This document shows, piece after piece, positions 22,939-37,067 of a DNA stretch of 64,000 nt. Each line of letters starts with the position of its first letter. The first letter of the stretch is position 1. Source of the stretch: Canna indica (lineage: Eukaryota; Streptophyta; Magnoliopsida; Zingiberales; Cannaceae); the NCBI GenBank assembly GCA_034359265.1, contig CP136890.1, positions 86,267,501 to 86,331,500 on the forward strand, in the 5' to 3' direction. The notes under the pieces were generated by a model. The model made no database searches, had not been told where the DNA came from, and saw only the letters and a program-made list of their open reading frames with translations. The translations under genes were made by a program, and so were the position numbers.

Positions 22939-25900
22939 CCACCATTGTCGGCAGAGAATCATGCTGCATTGGGATGAATGCTTATCTGAGCAGTGGCAGC
23001 ATATACTTCTAAAATAGCAACATTACTCATGCTTTTGTTACTGTTGAACTTTTGTCATGCCAAGACCAATTCCTCCGAAACCTTTGGTAAAAAACATTCA
23101 AACAATGTTTTACGAGTGTATGCCATAGCTTTGTCCACTCCTTGATGTTTACTGGAGTTTTGAGCTATTGTTATTATGGCAATCTAATTACATATTAACT
23201 GGCTGAAACAATTCCTTTTACCCTTGCTATTTAATCTGTCCACATTCCAAACTTGACAACTTTCCATATTCTAACGCTAAAACAAAAATTGTCTGTAGCT
23301 TTTGTTTCTAGTGGAGCATCTTCTGTAGTAAAATCTTTCACGGATTTCCTTGAACCTAATGGACGCTAGTGTGCCAAAAGAGGAGCCAAAAGCCTGGATG
23401 TCGGGGGAATATGATATTTAGTGTAATCTAACTAAACCTATCACCTTGCATTACCAAATATAATTGGATGGATATATCTATTTTTGGTTCAATCCGAACA
23501 TTCAAACCAAATCTAGTTATTCGTTTTTCAAAATTATTATTTTGTTTAAGCTTCAAGCTAATATTTATTTTCCATTTTTGATTTGATAATTTGAAACTAA
23601 ATGAACCTCAAGGAGCCATTCAGTTTAGTTTGGATCAGGTCCAAGGGTGCGGGGTGCTTGATGGGCTTGATTTGGTTGGGCTCAATGGAACTAGTTCAGT
23701 CCAAGCTCTATGATGATGAGAATAAATAATTGGATGAGAAAATTATAAGAATGAAATACAATATGATACAATATTAGAAATGATTGTGCAAATAAAGAAC
23801 ATATCTTCAAGGAGAACAAATTTTGGATTTCACTTGAAAGAGAGCACGAACAGAGACAACAAAAGAGAGAAATTATTGATAATGATACTTTATTTGGTTG
23901 GTATAGTATTTGTTTGTCAGAGATTTTATTATTTTTATGGTTATAATTTTTTTGGATATGTGGGGTAGATATATTTTGGGTGATAATTTTTTGTTATTTT
24001 TTTGATGATCCTATAATATTTTTTGGTGGTCCTACAATATTTTTTATGATTTAATAAGTTTATGTTGAAGAGCCTCATAAATGCAATATTGCTCAATTAT
24101 GATTCTATTTAATATGAGTTTAATGATTAGTTTATGTATTTTTATTATTTAATTATGCCACGTATGGTGTGACATGTCAATATTTTATGACTGAAATGTC
24201 ATGTGTTCGAGTCAAACAATTGAAACAGGTGAATTATAATGGTGGATTAACATGACGACAAGATTGCTCCAGTTTGATAAGTTGAGGAGTAACATTACAC
24301 TAGTTTGATAAGTTAAGGGATAATAATGCATCCAAATAAAGTAGAGGGGCAACATTGGGATTAAATTTGCACCTTCAAATAAATGAGAACTTTTATGTTT
24401 AATTAATTGAAATTTAATTATTAATTTTTGATTGCACCATTTAAATTTTGGATTAGATTAATCAGTTCAATCAATTCGATGTTGCATCCGATCCATATCA
24501 TGCCTCAAAATCGGATTGGTTAAATCTGGTTGAACCAGATAAAAAATGATTGACACGACCAATTTAAATGACTGGTTGAATCAGTTGGACTGATCATCAA
24601 ATTAACAGTCCAACCGGCTGAGATTTAAAAATATATTGCTATCAATTGGATTCATTTAGATGTTTGTTGACTTGATCCAGGTAGAGTGTGTGCATGGTAA
24701 GGACTAAAAGACTAAAACTAACAGCCAAAGGGAGAGAGAGATTCCAATTGGAGACAGCATGGTCATTCCCACTGACATGGTAGGGCAGACACAAGTGGAG
24801 TGCAACTTCTACAAAGTTGGGCTCCGTAATCATTTCTACTAAATTTCTCGTAAAAATAAATTTAATTTTATTAAAATTAAACTTAATATAATTCAGATTG
24901 AATCTGAATAAAAATAAATTTGTATTACAAACGAATGAAATCTAACATTTTTATTTTAAATTCAGTATTAATGATTCTAGATTCAATATTAAAAATATTA
25001 GGTTCACGAGGCACTATAGAAATTTTATTGAGTCTGGCATCATAAATTTTATTTTCCCTGTGAACTTGAAATCCCTGGAAGCTTCCGCTAATTATTCAAC
25101 TCGCTCTCCTTCTTCTCTCCTTTCCATTTTGTCTGTTCGGCATGAAAATTCTGGGAAAGAAACAAGGCCATGGCATCTCCTCCCAAGGACGCTGTCTTTT
25201 TGAGTGTCGGTGGGTCACTTCCCTACAACATCTTTTGTTCTGCTTTTGCAAGGTCACTATTATTTCTACAATGTTTAATAAAATTCATTTTTATTGCAGA
25301 AATTATCCTTGCATAATTGCATTAACTGGACATGCAATTCCAGGCTCTTTTGGAAAGTTGAAAGCATGTAAAAAGGGGTTTATTTTAATTTGAGAGCAAT
25401 TCCAGGGCTTACTGGTGTCCTTGGTGGTAGAATTTTAGATGTTGACGTCTAATAATAAAATATTATTTTACCAAAATAATTTGTGGAATGAGTAATGTAG
25501 TTCAAACAAGTAGTCATGTCAACATAACATTTCAAACATTTTTTCAATTTGAGAGCGACTCATTTTCGAGTTCCCTAGCTAGTATGACAATTGACAAGTT
25601 GATCTCATCCGAATTTTATAACTGTAGATATAGCAGCTTATATAAGCTTGATTTTAACGAAAGGTCCGAAGAATCATCCAATCACCCCCCTTCAACTTCC
25701 AAAAATTAGTATAAACTCCAAGGTATTGGATTCGATCCAAAAGGTCAACAATAAAAAACACCAACTTGAGCCCAAAGAAATCAACATCAAACCACATGAT
25801 AGGTTGCATAATTGATGCCACTTTTCTGTGTCAATTTCAAGCTCGCTCATCCTCCACATGAATTCACAGCTCCAAGTCATGTCTCAAACGAGACCGTGGT

Positions 25901-26144
25901 CGACGCCACCGACACAGTGTGTGATCCCGGTCCACGGTGGACCCCATCACAACGCGTATTACTTGCTTACTTGATTAAGTATTTGTTCGTTGCATTATAT
26001 ATTTGTCGCTTATTTCTTAAGTGGCATTTGATTAACATAATTATGGCTTTTGGCTGGTTTGCTAGCTAATATTATGTCTTGACACTGTGTTTCCCAAGTT
26101 GTGACGCATAAGCTGTCCGTCAAGGAAGGGAGAATTCAATTATA
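22939..26144. other. Intergenic region after the microprotein gene
   Basis: Presumed 3' leader out to roughly 23100, then AT-rich DNA. A possible isolated first exon at 25170-25252 is reported among the findings. Otherwise nothing recognisable. Confidence 0.45.
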
Positions 26145-26152
26145 GCATGAAT

Positions 26153-26424
26153 TAGAGATACCGACGACGGGCGAGGCGGGGCGAGTACGTTATGTCTACC
26201 CTGTTATCCAGCCCGCGAAAGAATATATAATACATATATCCGTTTACTTTCTCGTGGGTATCGAAAATAGATACCCGCCACGATGGAATGAAGCTCCGCG
26301 TATATTTAAATGTGTGAAAAATTACCCATAACATCATCATGGATAAAATATTAACCCTCGTATTCGTTATAAATGGCTAAATATCCGCAGGTACCCGCTT
26401 AAGTAAGTATCATTGTCATCCCTA
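26153..26424. mobile_element. hAT-type MITE
   Basis: 272-bp element between perfect 8-bp duplications GCATGAAT (26145-26152 and 26425-26432). Ends are imperfect inverted repeats: TAGAGATACCGACG on the left and, reading inward on the other strand, TAGGGATGACAATG on the right. The inside carries short subterminal motifs such as ATCCGC and ATACCCGC on both strands. 8-bp duplications and TAGGG-type ends fit the hAT superfamily. No coding capacity. Confidence 0.7.
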
Positions 26425-26734
26425 GCATGAATTAATCTTAATTTGGAGATTGAACTATGGTTTCTCTTTAATATTAATATTTTGTTTATTATATTTGATT
26501 CAAAGCGGTTGGATATCAATAATATTAGTCACAAAAATATCATATAGTAATATATTATATCTTGGTGCAGGGGCGAAGTCAGAAAATTATCTCAGGATGG
26601 GCAAAATATAAAATCGCATATCATAGAGACAAATTATACGGTAAAAAAAATAATTAGGGGGGAGACAAATATAACTAAATATTAATACATATAATATAAA
26701 TTATTATATACTCATAAGGGGGAGACCAATGTCG

Positions 26735-26759
26735 CGGGGCGGGGGCGGGGGGGGGGGGG
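26735..26759. repeat. G-homopolymer tract
   Basis: GGGGCGGGGGCG followed by a 13-base G run, in otherwise AT-rich DNA; a possible G-quadruplex and a likely place for sequencing length error. Confidence 0.85.
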
Positions 26760-28078
26760 AGGCTGGATCTGCTTCAATAATATGATAGTACATCTTATCA
26801 TATTTGGTATATTATAAATTTAGGTAACTTTATAAATTTTAATAGTGTTAAGAGATTGATATGTATATTATTTATTTATTATTATTTTTTATTTAAAAAT
26901 ACAGTGCAGATATCTGCATATGTATACAATGCGAATATAAATATATATATCCGTTGAGAATGTAATGCAATTGGGGATATGCAAATAGAAATAATGTAAT
27001 ATTCATATATCCGCTGTTATTCCTGGCTAAAATTATTGATACAATATACCAACATTTGCAAATAAGCATAGAATCCCCTTGCCCAAATTGTTCCTTTGGT
27101 GGACCATTTCATTACATGCATTCATAGATGCCAACCTACGTGAAAGGGAGGGGGACAATTGCCCCTCCTTTTTTAGAATTGTCATGTCTTTAAGATTTAT
27201 CTTTTTTAATTCATCACTAAATTAAAAATTCATCTTTATATCCTAAATTTTTATCATTTTTTGTCTTTATAAATTTCAAAATTTCTTCTTATCCTCAAAT
27301 TATATCTCATTTTTCTTTTCTTTTTTCTCTTATCTCCCGATCCCGATCCCGATCTCTAGCCATGTACCTGTCTCCCGTGTCCGATGTTCATTTGATTTTT
27401 GACTTTACGTACCACTACTTGTGAAGGTCATCAAAACCCTATGCTTGAAGGAACATCATTTGGTTAAGGAGAGGTAATGAGATAATTATTAATGTGGGGG
27501 CCTCGACCACATGCTTAATTTAATCACTCTGTACTCCTCTTAATCATATCTGAGGCATACGGTTGATCTGTCTCTTAATTATGGGAGCAAAGTGGCATGT
27601 GGGATCAAGTGTCCCTTAAAATTGTATTCCATGAAATGGAAGGTGCAAATTAAACAAGCCAATTGATAACAGTTTTGTTTGTATTAATCCTAATTATCAA
27701 TGTACTAATTTTTTCACAATATTTGTAGTGAAGCCAATTGGACGTTTTTCCATAAAAAATTGACTCTACATATTAACATAAAATATTTAAAGAAATTCAG
27801 GTATATTATGCATGCATGTTGGCTTGTCCAATATCTTGCAAAATTTTGTTCATATTGTCTTCTTTAAAAGGTTAATTTAAAAAATGAGACTAATTAATTG
27901 ATGGAAAAGAAAATTATTGGGAATTTACTTAGTAGATTATCATTGTTAGAACATGTCTGATGGAATAACTGTTCATCGACATCACAAGCCTAGACCACTT
28001 AATTAACTTAGGTTGAAATTGATAATAATATACTTATTAAACTTTTAGTCAACTTAATCTTCTATGAGTTCTTGTACG

Positions 28079-28570
28079 TAGGGGTGGTAATTTTATCCAC
28101 ATCTATTAACTAAAAACCGTATCCGTACAGTATCTGATCTATATCCGCAAGTAAAAATGAATATGAATATGAATACAGATTTAAAAAATTTATATCCGCG
28201 CGGATACGAATATGACTGTGGATCTACAACGTATTCACACCGTATTCGCACCGCATATCCGCGTCTCTGAATTATTATTTTGCCCATATAAATTATTAAT
28301 ATATATAAGAGTTCTATGGTAATTTCATGTCAAGATGAATTTTAAAGTATATTATATATTTACTTTGTATTAATAAATTGGTAATTTTTTTTAATTAAAT
28401 ATATTATTTTAATATTTTTTTTATTAAATACGGTGCAGATATGAATGCGGTGCAGATATTCACATTTGAAACTGTGCGGATATGAATATTCATATTCACA
28501 TCCGTAATGGATACGGTGCAGATACGAATAATTTAATATTTGCACCGTATTTGATCTGTTGCTCGTCCTA
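28079..28570. mobile_element. hAT-type MITE
   Basis: 492-bp element with 8-bp flanks CTTGTACG (28071-28078) and CTTGTGCG (28571-28578), one mismatch. The left end is TAGGGGTGGTAA and the inverted right end TAGGACGAGCAA. The interior is rich in ATCCGC, CGGTGCAGATA and CGGATA-like subterminal motifs on both strands, the same motif set as the MITE at 26153-26424, suggesting one family. No coding capacity. Confidence 0.68.
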
Positions 28571-28578
28571 CTTGTGCG

Positions 28579-31500
28579 TGTTAAACTAAACTAGAATATT
28601 ATAATTTTTCTCACTTAAAATTTAACGCTTTCGTAAAGACTCAAATCAAATATATATATTTTAGAATCCCACCTTAATCCTGCATATGAGATCGGGTCTA
28701 ATAGTAACTTTAACACGTCTTTTAAGTAGTCATTTCTTACGTAGACTTCGTCAACATTTACTTAATATTAAATCTATCTTATACCAATTATTTTTACCCA
28801 CGTTCCTTTTTTTGGTTATGAGTATGACCTGCCAATAGGACAACCCTCATTAGTCAATGTATGCATTTTTTTCTTCTACCATTACATGCATATCATATGC
28901 TATGCGATAATTATCTATCAACGGTCATATGTATGAATCATCCATCTAATTAAAATATTTAAGCTAAAATCGATAACAAAACACCTATTAATTCTTATTA
29001 ATCAATAAAATCTCTCTTGAATTCTCGATGAGATGTTAGATGATCGGGTACTACATTGATGATATAATTTAGTTAAATTTTTTTCTTTAATATAATATGA
29101 CATTTATTATTTATTGAAAAAAAATCAAATGTTTATATATGTTATTGTATAGTATTTCCATTCATTGGATGAACCTAAAAGTTTAAACTTGAAATTTTAA
29201 ATTTGTTTTTTTAATCACAATTTTTTCTAGTCTAAACATATTATTATTCAAATGTGTTTTGTTGATTGAAAAGTAAACACAAAATGTTAACAGTGTTTTA
29301 TTTTATTTTTATTTTTAATGATTACTATTTTATTTTATTTTATTTTAGTATTAGTAATATATTATTATTTTGATTAGAAAAATATATGATTGTATTGTTC
29401 AATTCATTTTAGTAGCATTTAGCTAATTTCTAATCTTTCAAATTTAATAATGCAGGTCTAAAACAGAAACTTAATTAGGACACTATAGTCCAAAAGCATA
29501 AAGTCAAGGTGGAGAATTCCAATTATCCAATATGTCAATATTAAATTATTAGATGAATTTGTTATTATGTGCACCAAATTGCATAATTTTGGGTATAATA
29601 TGATCAAGAGAATAATAGGGATAAAGAGGAATATGATGAGAGATGATTCAATTTTAATTTGTTATTTATTTAATGTATGAAATTAAAAGAAAAAAAAATT
29701 AAAAAATGTCATGACCTTTGATGGGATAATTATCTCATCAATCTCTTAGATTCAAATCATTGATCCAATTAAAATACTTAAATAAAAATTGATAGTATGT
29801 AGTATATGTATTAAGTTTTATAAACTAACGTAATATAATATACTTTTGATGTGAGATTAATGTTATATTTAGTATATACTGAATTAAAAAAATTATATTC
29901 AATATTTTTTCATTTGTTATTCTATCATATGTTTCTTCTTATTTAGTAAATAAGTATATGTATATAAATAAAATTAATGTACAGGGGTTTATGTGCAATT
30001 TGTTTTTGGTTTACGTACGTGGACCATTCAAATAAAGATAACCATATGAAGTACTCCTTTTCAACAAAAATCTTCTGTGTAACATTTTTAGAGGAGCAAG
30101 CAATTCCCTAAAGATATGGGCAAAACTTTAATTGCTGTCAAGTCACTGGATATTTAATGCCACTATATACACATAGCCGGTTTTTAGATTTGATGCAATT
30201 TTGTATTAATTTCTAAAAGTTCTCCCAAAATCTACATTGTCCTTGTACCTTCTTTTTTTATTGAAAACAAACAAATAAATGTCTTGAGCCAAGATTTTTG
30301 ATTAGATCAAGAAAATTAGAGGCCTCAAACATCTACCAGAAGCGCGCAGGAGAAATTTCATTAGCTTGGAGTTTGAAGATTAATTAGGGTTATATGTTAT
30401 TTACTTGAGAAAACACTTTTTTATTAGAATTAATTCAGTTGCATGTTTCGGTCATCTTCCCTATTACTCAGAAAAAATGAGCCACCGATTCAAGTACAAG
30501 ACACTATTATTACCGCCTGAACAATTAGACATCCAACCCGTAATCGCAACGACCCAATTGCAAGAGCGGAGCTCTACCTCTATCCTCCCGACCCAAGCGG
30601 AGTATGCATGAAAGAGTCAAATGCTTCTTCTATTCTTTTTCCTAGTGCAGTTGGGCTATCTTGAACTTGAATCAGAGATCTCAACCGTGAAGTAAATCAT
30701 CGCACCTACAATCTAACTAATTGAGAGAGAATCAATGGATTTTTTTCCGGGAGTGATTCATCCTTTCTGAATGCAGCATATATACAACTCTTCGTTGTAC
30801 TGCGCTCTTCAAGTGTGTTTGTTCCCCTTTTTTTTTATCATGATAAGTCTTTGTGAAATAACTTTCGATGAAAAAAAAAGTGTTATATAAGAGATCCTCC
30901 CGGTCCATTCCTAGATACTCTAAGATCTTTTTTCAAATCTGCTCTCATTACGAGTCAAAAATAAATAAATAGATACATCCAAAAAATTGCCACGTGTTGC
31001 GGTCCCTCTGATGATCCAGTTTCTTCCTCATTATTTTCTCTAAGTACACCATTTGACCTCTCAATCCGCCAGCAAATATATAATAATGAAATAGACATCC
31101 AAAATTAGGCTCAGGACCAACCAAGTTTCTCCAAACAAAAACCATGAATTTGGATAAGATCACCCCCTCAAAACAGCCTTGCCGACATTTGATAGTGAAA
31201 CAAGGGGGATATGAGTGTCCTTTGTTAGAGGAACAAGGGTTATGTGTAAGGCTTATTATTTTTGCATGACAATAAATCATTTTTACTAGTGCAATGAAAC
31301 AGAGCGTTAGTCATCATATTGGTCAGAGATTTTGTGCTGTCAGCATATGATTAATGCCCCGCCCCCCCCCCCCCCCCCCTTTTTTTTTTAATTTTAAAGA
31401 CCTCCACATCTGTCTCTTTTTGTCTAAAGGCTGCAATGATTTGTAGTACGGTGAAAGCGGCAAAAAGTAAAAGAAACAGCAGTTTGCCTCAATGCCTTGA

Positions 31501-32212
31501 CATAATTAGTAGCTTGGCATTCAAGTTTTGTCATCTGACTTTTGTTAGGAAGAGATCGAGAACATTTTATTGTATTAGTTATTTAGTATGATTTATAATT
31601 ATTCAAACATGCAATTAATTTGGTAATAATCTTTTTAAATGGAGGGCATGCACATGCTAAATTTCTTGGTAACTCTTTTCACGTGAGAAGATAAAGCCAA
31701 AATCATGTGTAATGTGAACAAGAAATGCTTGGTGATCTTTTTGCCACTTAGACATGCATTTATATATATAGCTGCATGGAAAAGGAGGATGAGATCAATT
31801 GGGAATAATTTTAGGGGGCCATCCACACTCCTTTGTCTTGTAATTGACAATTCAATATATTGTGCCTATAATAGGCATCAATATCTAAGAATTATTTAAA
31901 AAATGATATTGTGCCTTAAATTTGTACCCAAGTATTGTTTAAAAAAATAATGCTAAAAAGTTCTAAAATTAGATGAATTCAAAACCTAATACTAAGATTA
32001 GATGAATAATTCATCGGTTAATTATAATAGCTAATAATGATTAGGAAAAAAATGATCGGTGTGGGATTAAGAGCTGATTTTTAAAATGAAAATTGACACA
32101 CTACTGGGCTAGAGGCATCAATTTCTTGGAAATCGGTGCATGTAATCAAGCACCTAGGTGCCGATTTCTATATCAAGCGTCAATTTCTAAGAAGCCACAC
32201 TAAAACCATCAT
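28579..32212. other. AT-rich intergenic region
   Basis: No gene supported. The minus-strand open frame at 31280-30948 is Cys/His-containing but I recognise nothing in it. A second CACTACTGGG string near 32098, followed by GGCATCAATTTC, hints at another CACTA-like fragment just left of the large one. Confidence 0.45.
31362..31389. repeat. C-homopolymer then T-homopolymer tract
   Basis: 18 C followed directly by 10 T. It may form a single-strand structure, and its true length is doubtful in any assembly. Confidence 0.85.
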
Positions 32213-32224
32213 CACTACTAAAAA

Positions 32225-32530
32225 TATATTATTCAGCAACGACGATCAGCAATGATCGCTCAAGCCGTTGCAATTTCTAACTGCATTCTTACGGTCGCTC
32301 GGGCCGTTGTAGATGTGATATATCTACAACGACTATGTTACAACCGCTCGAGTCATTGCAGATATATTATCACATTAGCAACGACTACTGCATCCGTCAC
32401 TCTTTAGCCGATCGCGTGCTCGCAGCGCGAAAATAAAATACTTATCAACAACAACGTACTAATGGACAAGTGAGCTGTTACTTATTAGCAAACATATGAG
32501 TGAGCAACGTGAGCCGTTGCTGATAAATTT
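32225..32530. repeat. CACTA copy 1 left subterminal repeats
   Basis: Repeated short motifs around GCAACG and GCCGTTGC in both orientations (for example AAGCCGTTGCAATTTC, GGGCCGTTGTAGATG, GTGAGCCGTTGCTGAT). In En/Spm such repeats bind the TNPA-type protein that pairs the two ends; that role is inferred here. Confidence 0.75.
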
Positions 32531-32970
32531 ATTTAACTCGACCCCGATCACGCCCGCCACTTCCTCCTTCTTTTTCTTTGCTGCTGCTGTCACCGATCTC
32601 CGCCCGCCCGCCATCGTCGCCCGCTCCAAGTAACTTTAGCACCCCCCCTATTTATTGTAGAACCAGTCGAAATCCTAGGTTTAGGGTTTCGGTCGATGGT
32701 TGGCGGTCGGAGTCCACAGGACTCCAACGCCGAAAAAATGAGTTAATATTTAGGGTTTTTTAAACCCTATTTTTTTTTCTTTTATTAAATCCTAATTCTA
32801 GATTAATTAAATATTTTTATGGTAAATTTAGATGTTTAGATTAATTAAATATTTAGGTTAATTTAGATATTTAGATTAGATTAGATTAATTTAAACTAAT
32901 TTAAATAAATGTTTAGATTATATTAATTTAGATTAATTTTATTATTAATATTTAGATTTATATTAATTAG

Positions 32971-33071
32971 AATCGTCCACTTCGAACTCGGGCCGGAATC
33001 GTCCACTTTGGACTTGCGTCGGAATCGTCCACTTTGGACTCGTGCCGGAATCGTGCACTGTGGACTCAAAT
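32971..33071. repeat. 26-bp tandem repeat in CACTA copy 1 leader
   Basis: About four units of 26 bases with the core CGGAATCGTCCACTTTGGAC. The same array, five more diverged units, sits in the same place in copy 2 (49515-49644). Confidence 0.85.
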
Positions 33072-33539
33072 CGGCATCGAAATATTTAGAAAATAATCAT
33101 CGATCCGACGAGTTGATACATTTCACGTACGCATCAACGCGTTGGATATGATTTAGCAAAACCTTAGATCCGTTCGGGGGGTTGTATGTTCGTGTAAAAG
33201 AAGTAGATGATCTTTTATACGACATACAACCCTTGAATTGTCTCTGATTGGATAATTTGGGAATATAGTTATTTGTATTACACTTAGTTTTTTTCTTTTA
33301 ATCGTTAACTCATTAATTTCTTAAATTTAGGCTATTGTGTCTCTCTTGTTCTCCGATACACACCTAGATGATATGCGTATTCGGAGAACTGTATGGAGAT
33401 GTTGCCGAAATTTAGAATGAAATTAGCGGTTAAAAGAAATACTTAGTGCAATATGAAAAACATGAATCCCGAATAGAATAGAACAATCTCACCTAAAGGC
33501 ATTAATAAGAAATTATCATTGATTGACAAAATCATATCG

Positions 33540-36500
33540 GGCGATCGAAGTTGGATGTACCGACGTCATGATTGTGGAGCTTTAACGAATGAGTTTTGAT
33601 TAGGCGTAACTTACTTCCTAAATTTCAACTATTTGAATCGGAAATTCGTTAGTGTCGGTGATGAAATCCGATGTCCGTGCCGCATTTGCTTGAATGCACG
33701 ATTTTTTAATCGGGAAACTATCACTCTGCATCTGTATAACAAAAGATTTGTACCAAGATATTTTCTATGGATTTATCATGGGGAGTCACGTGAAGTCGGG
33801 ACGTCGACCAATCCTGTTGTTCAGACACATGGTGAATCTTCCTCTGATGGTGTTTCTTCATCCAGTCCATTTAATCCCTAGAACTATGATACTTGATAAT
33901 CTTGGGGGTTAATTCCAACTGAATGATAATGTCGATCGGCCAGTTACTGAGACGTCAGTGCCACCAGATACTACATGTGTTGATATCACAGAAGTACAAC
34001 CTTCGGTAGAGATTGAATTACCGAATAAAGAAGCCACAGAATTTTATGAGATGTTGAAAGCTGCCGATGAACCTTTGTATGAGAATTGTCATAAATACAC
34101 TAAGTTTTCGGCAATGACGCAACTCGTGAACATCAAGACCGATTATAATATCAGCGGAGTTGTGTTTAATCGGATTGCGTGATTGATTAATGGAATGCTG
34201 CCTACTGATAGCAACTTTGAGCCAACTTTTTATAAGACTAAAAAGTTGATGAGAAAATTAGGGCTTATGTACGAAAAAATACACGTGTGCCAAAATAATT
34301 GCATTTTATATTATAAAGAAAATGTGTAGTTGGATAAAAATTCAGTGTGTCAACATCCTCGTTACAAGGAGAATAAATCGATCCGATAAAAAAATATCTC
34401 GTTTAAGGTACTTCGGTATTTTCCACTGATACCGAAGCTTCAAAGATTATTCATGTCGGAAAAGACGGGCCCCTACATGAGTTGGCATGCAAGAAGTCGT
34501 GATGATACAGTAATGACTCATCCATCCGACAGTGAAGTATGAAAATATTTGAATACATGTTATCATTCATTTGCTAGGGATACTAGAAATATCATATTGG
34601 GATTGTGTACGAACGGTTTTAATTTGTTTGGTCATTCTACAACTTTTTATTCAGTTTGGCTAGTGTTGCTAACAGTTTATAATTTGCCGTCGTTAATGTG
34701 TATGAAAGATGAATTTATTTATCTTTCGATGATTATTCCGGGTCCTAAGGGCCCGCGAAAAAAAATTGACGTGTTTCTCAGACCCCTAATAGATGAATTG
34801 AAAATATTGTGGACAGAAGGAGCTGTCACTTATGATTGTCATCGAAAGCAAAACTTCAATTTAAAGGCCACAATCTTGTGGACAATCAATGATTTTCCGG
34901 CCTACGACATGTTGTCTGGTTGTAGCACTCACGGCCGACTCTCTTGTCCATATTGTATGGAACACTCTAAATCACTCAGTCTTTAGAACGGACGGAAAAT
35001 CTCATTCTTTAATTGTCATTGTCAATTCTTACCGGCTAACCATCAGTATCGAAGGAATCGTAATAAATTTACTAAGGGCAGAGTCGAAATAGATGATCCA
35101 CCACCAATGTTCTCTGGTGAACAAATGTTAGCACGTGTTTCAGTATTTCTAGAGATAGTGTTTGGTCGAAATGAAAGAGTGTCGGGCTTTGGTCAAACAC
35201 ATAATCGGGTGAAAAAAGTATCTTTTGAAAATTGCCGTATTGAAGTTCATTACTGATTCGACATAATTTGGACGTCATGCACATTGAGAAAAATGTGTTT
35301 AATAATATTTTTGACACTTTGATGGATGTTCCCAGGAAAACTAAAGATAATGTCAATGTCCGACATGATCTGAAAATACTTTGTAAGAGGCCGAAGTTGG
35401 AATTACAAGAGGTCAACGGACGATATCTGAAGCCGAAAGCTCCGTATGTGTTAAATAAACAACAGATGAAAGATATTTGTCTATGGATTAAAGAACTTAG
35501 ATTGCTCGATAGATATGTCTCAAACTTATCTCAATGTGTGAACATCGATGATTGCAAAATATCAGGGATGAAGAGCTATGATTGTCATGTATTCATGCAG
35601 AGATTGCTTCTGATCGCATTCCGAGATCTTCTACCTGATAACATTTGGGGTCCATTGACTGAATTAAGTATATTTTTTAGAAATATTTGTGCGAATATCC
35701 TTCAAGTCGAAGATATGTCAGCACTTGAAAGTAATATTGTTGAAATTATATGCAAGCTGGAGCAGTTTTTTCCTCTTGCCTTTTTTGACTCGATGGAGCA
35801 TCTACCGATACACTTGGCATACGAGGCACGAGTTGGTAGCCCCGTTCAATACCGGTGGATGTACTTATTTGAAAAATACATGAATCGTCTGAAGAAAAAA
35901 TTAAAGAACACCGCAGCCGTTGAAGGATCAATATTTGAATCGTATATCATTCAAGAAATTTCAACATTCTGCTCATTTTACTTTGAATCGACAGTGCAAA
36001 CAAGATTTGATCGTCTTCCGTAACGACGATGGGGGAGTTCAACATTCAGATGGACGTTTAAATATATTCTGTCACTCTGGTCATGCTTTTGGTTCTCATC
36101 CGTCTCGACACTTAAGCGACGAAGAGTATCATTTGACACAATTATACGTATTACTCAATTGTCCAGAGATTGAACAATTCATTGAAATATTTGACATTGA
36201 GATAGTGCAAAAATACTCTATTCACAACGATCATGAATTGGAGAGATTACGAAATCATGATTTCCCTACTTGGATTCGGGCTTACAACAAAGATCACAGA
36301 GATGAAATAGATGAAAAAATATTTGAGTTTGTTAGTGGAACGTCGCGACTAGTGTCATGTTATAGCGAATATTTTCTTAATGGGTATAAATTTCACACGA
36401 TTGAATATGCATTTTTAAAGAAGACGATGAATGTCGGAGTCTGCGTGAAAGGAACATCATATATTGAATGTGATATGGATTTTTATGGACCGGTGGAACA

Positions 36501-36996
36501 AGTGATAGAATTGCACTACTTCGGCTTGAAATCAGTTATCCTATTTAGATGTCATTGGTTCGATACAACAGAAAGAGACATGAAAGTTCATCCATAATAC
36601 AAACTTGTTGAGGTTAATTACAAATCAAAATTGGCAGCAAATAAGCATTTTATATTGGCATCACAGGCCAAACAAGTATATTATGTGAAGTATCCGGCTA
36701 GAAATAAAGATAAAACAGATTTGAGTGTTGTTTGTAAGACTAAAACTAGAGGAAGAATTGATCCGATAGCGGGAGAAAATAAGCCGATACATGATGTGAC
36801 AGATGATTTCTATCAAGAAGAGGATTCTCCCGCAGTAGACCGTATTATTCCAATACTCGATGATGCAGACACAACGTTAGTTCAATTAGAAGTTGAATAT
36901 GTTGATGATGATTATCATGAAGTTGAGGAAGCTGGAGATGGAGAAGATGATGAAGAAGAAGAATTCGAAGACTATTACTCAGATGATGAGGAATAA
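33540..36996 (+). pseudogene. CACTA copy 1 TNP2-like transposase, broken
   Basis: Order of recognisable parts: an N-terminal transposase-associated domain (GDRSWMYRR, ALTNEF, FVSVGDEIRCPCRIC, HLYNKRFVPRYFLW), then the main transposase domain (FSAMTQLVNIK, AYDMLSGCSTHGRLSCPYCM, NLDVMHIEKNVFNNIFDTL). Next is a DUF4218-like region (FFDSMEHLPIHLAYEARVG, YRWMYLFEKYMNRLK), then a DUF4216-like region (MNVGVCVKGTSYIECDMDFY, ELHYFGLKSVILFRCHWFD) and an acidic tail ending EDYYSDDEE. In-frame stops include 34180, 34327, 34387, 34540, 34984, 35241 and 36595; a 2-base deletion near 36020 shifts frame. It would have cut the element ends; it cannot now make a full protein. Confidence 0.85.
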
Positions 36997-37067
36997 TTAT
37001 AAAATATATCTTCTATTAAATCTATCTTTACTATATATATAATCTAATTATATGCTTATTCGACAGA

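Noticed and set aside
30948..31280. 110-residue minus-strand frame
   Set aside because: Cys and aromatic content looked interesting, but no domain, no splice context and AT-rich flanks.
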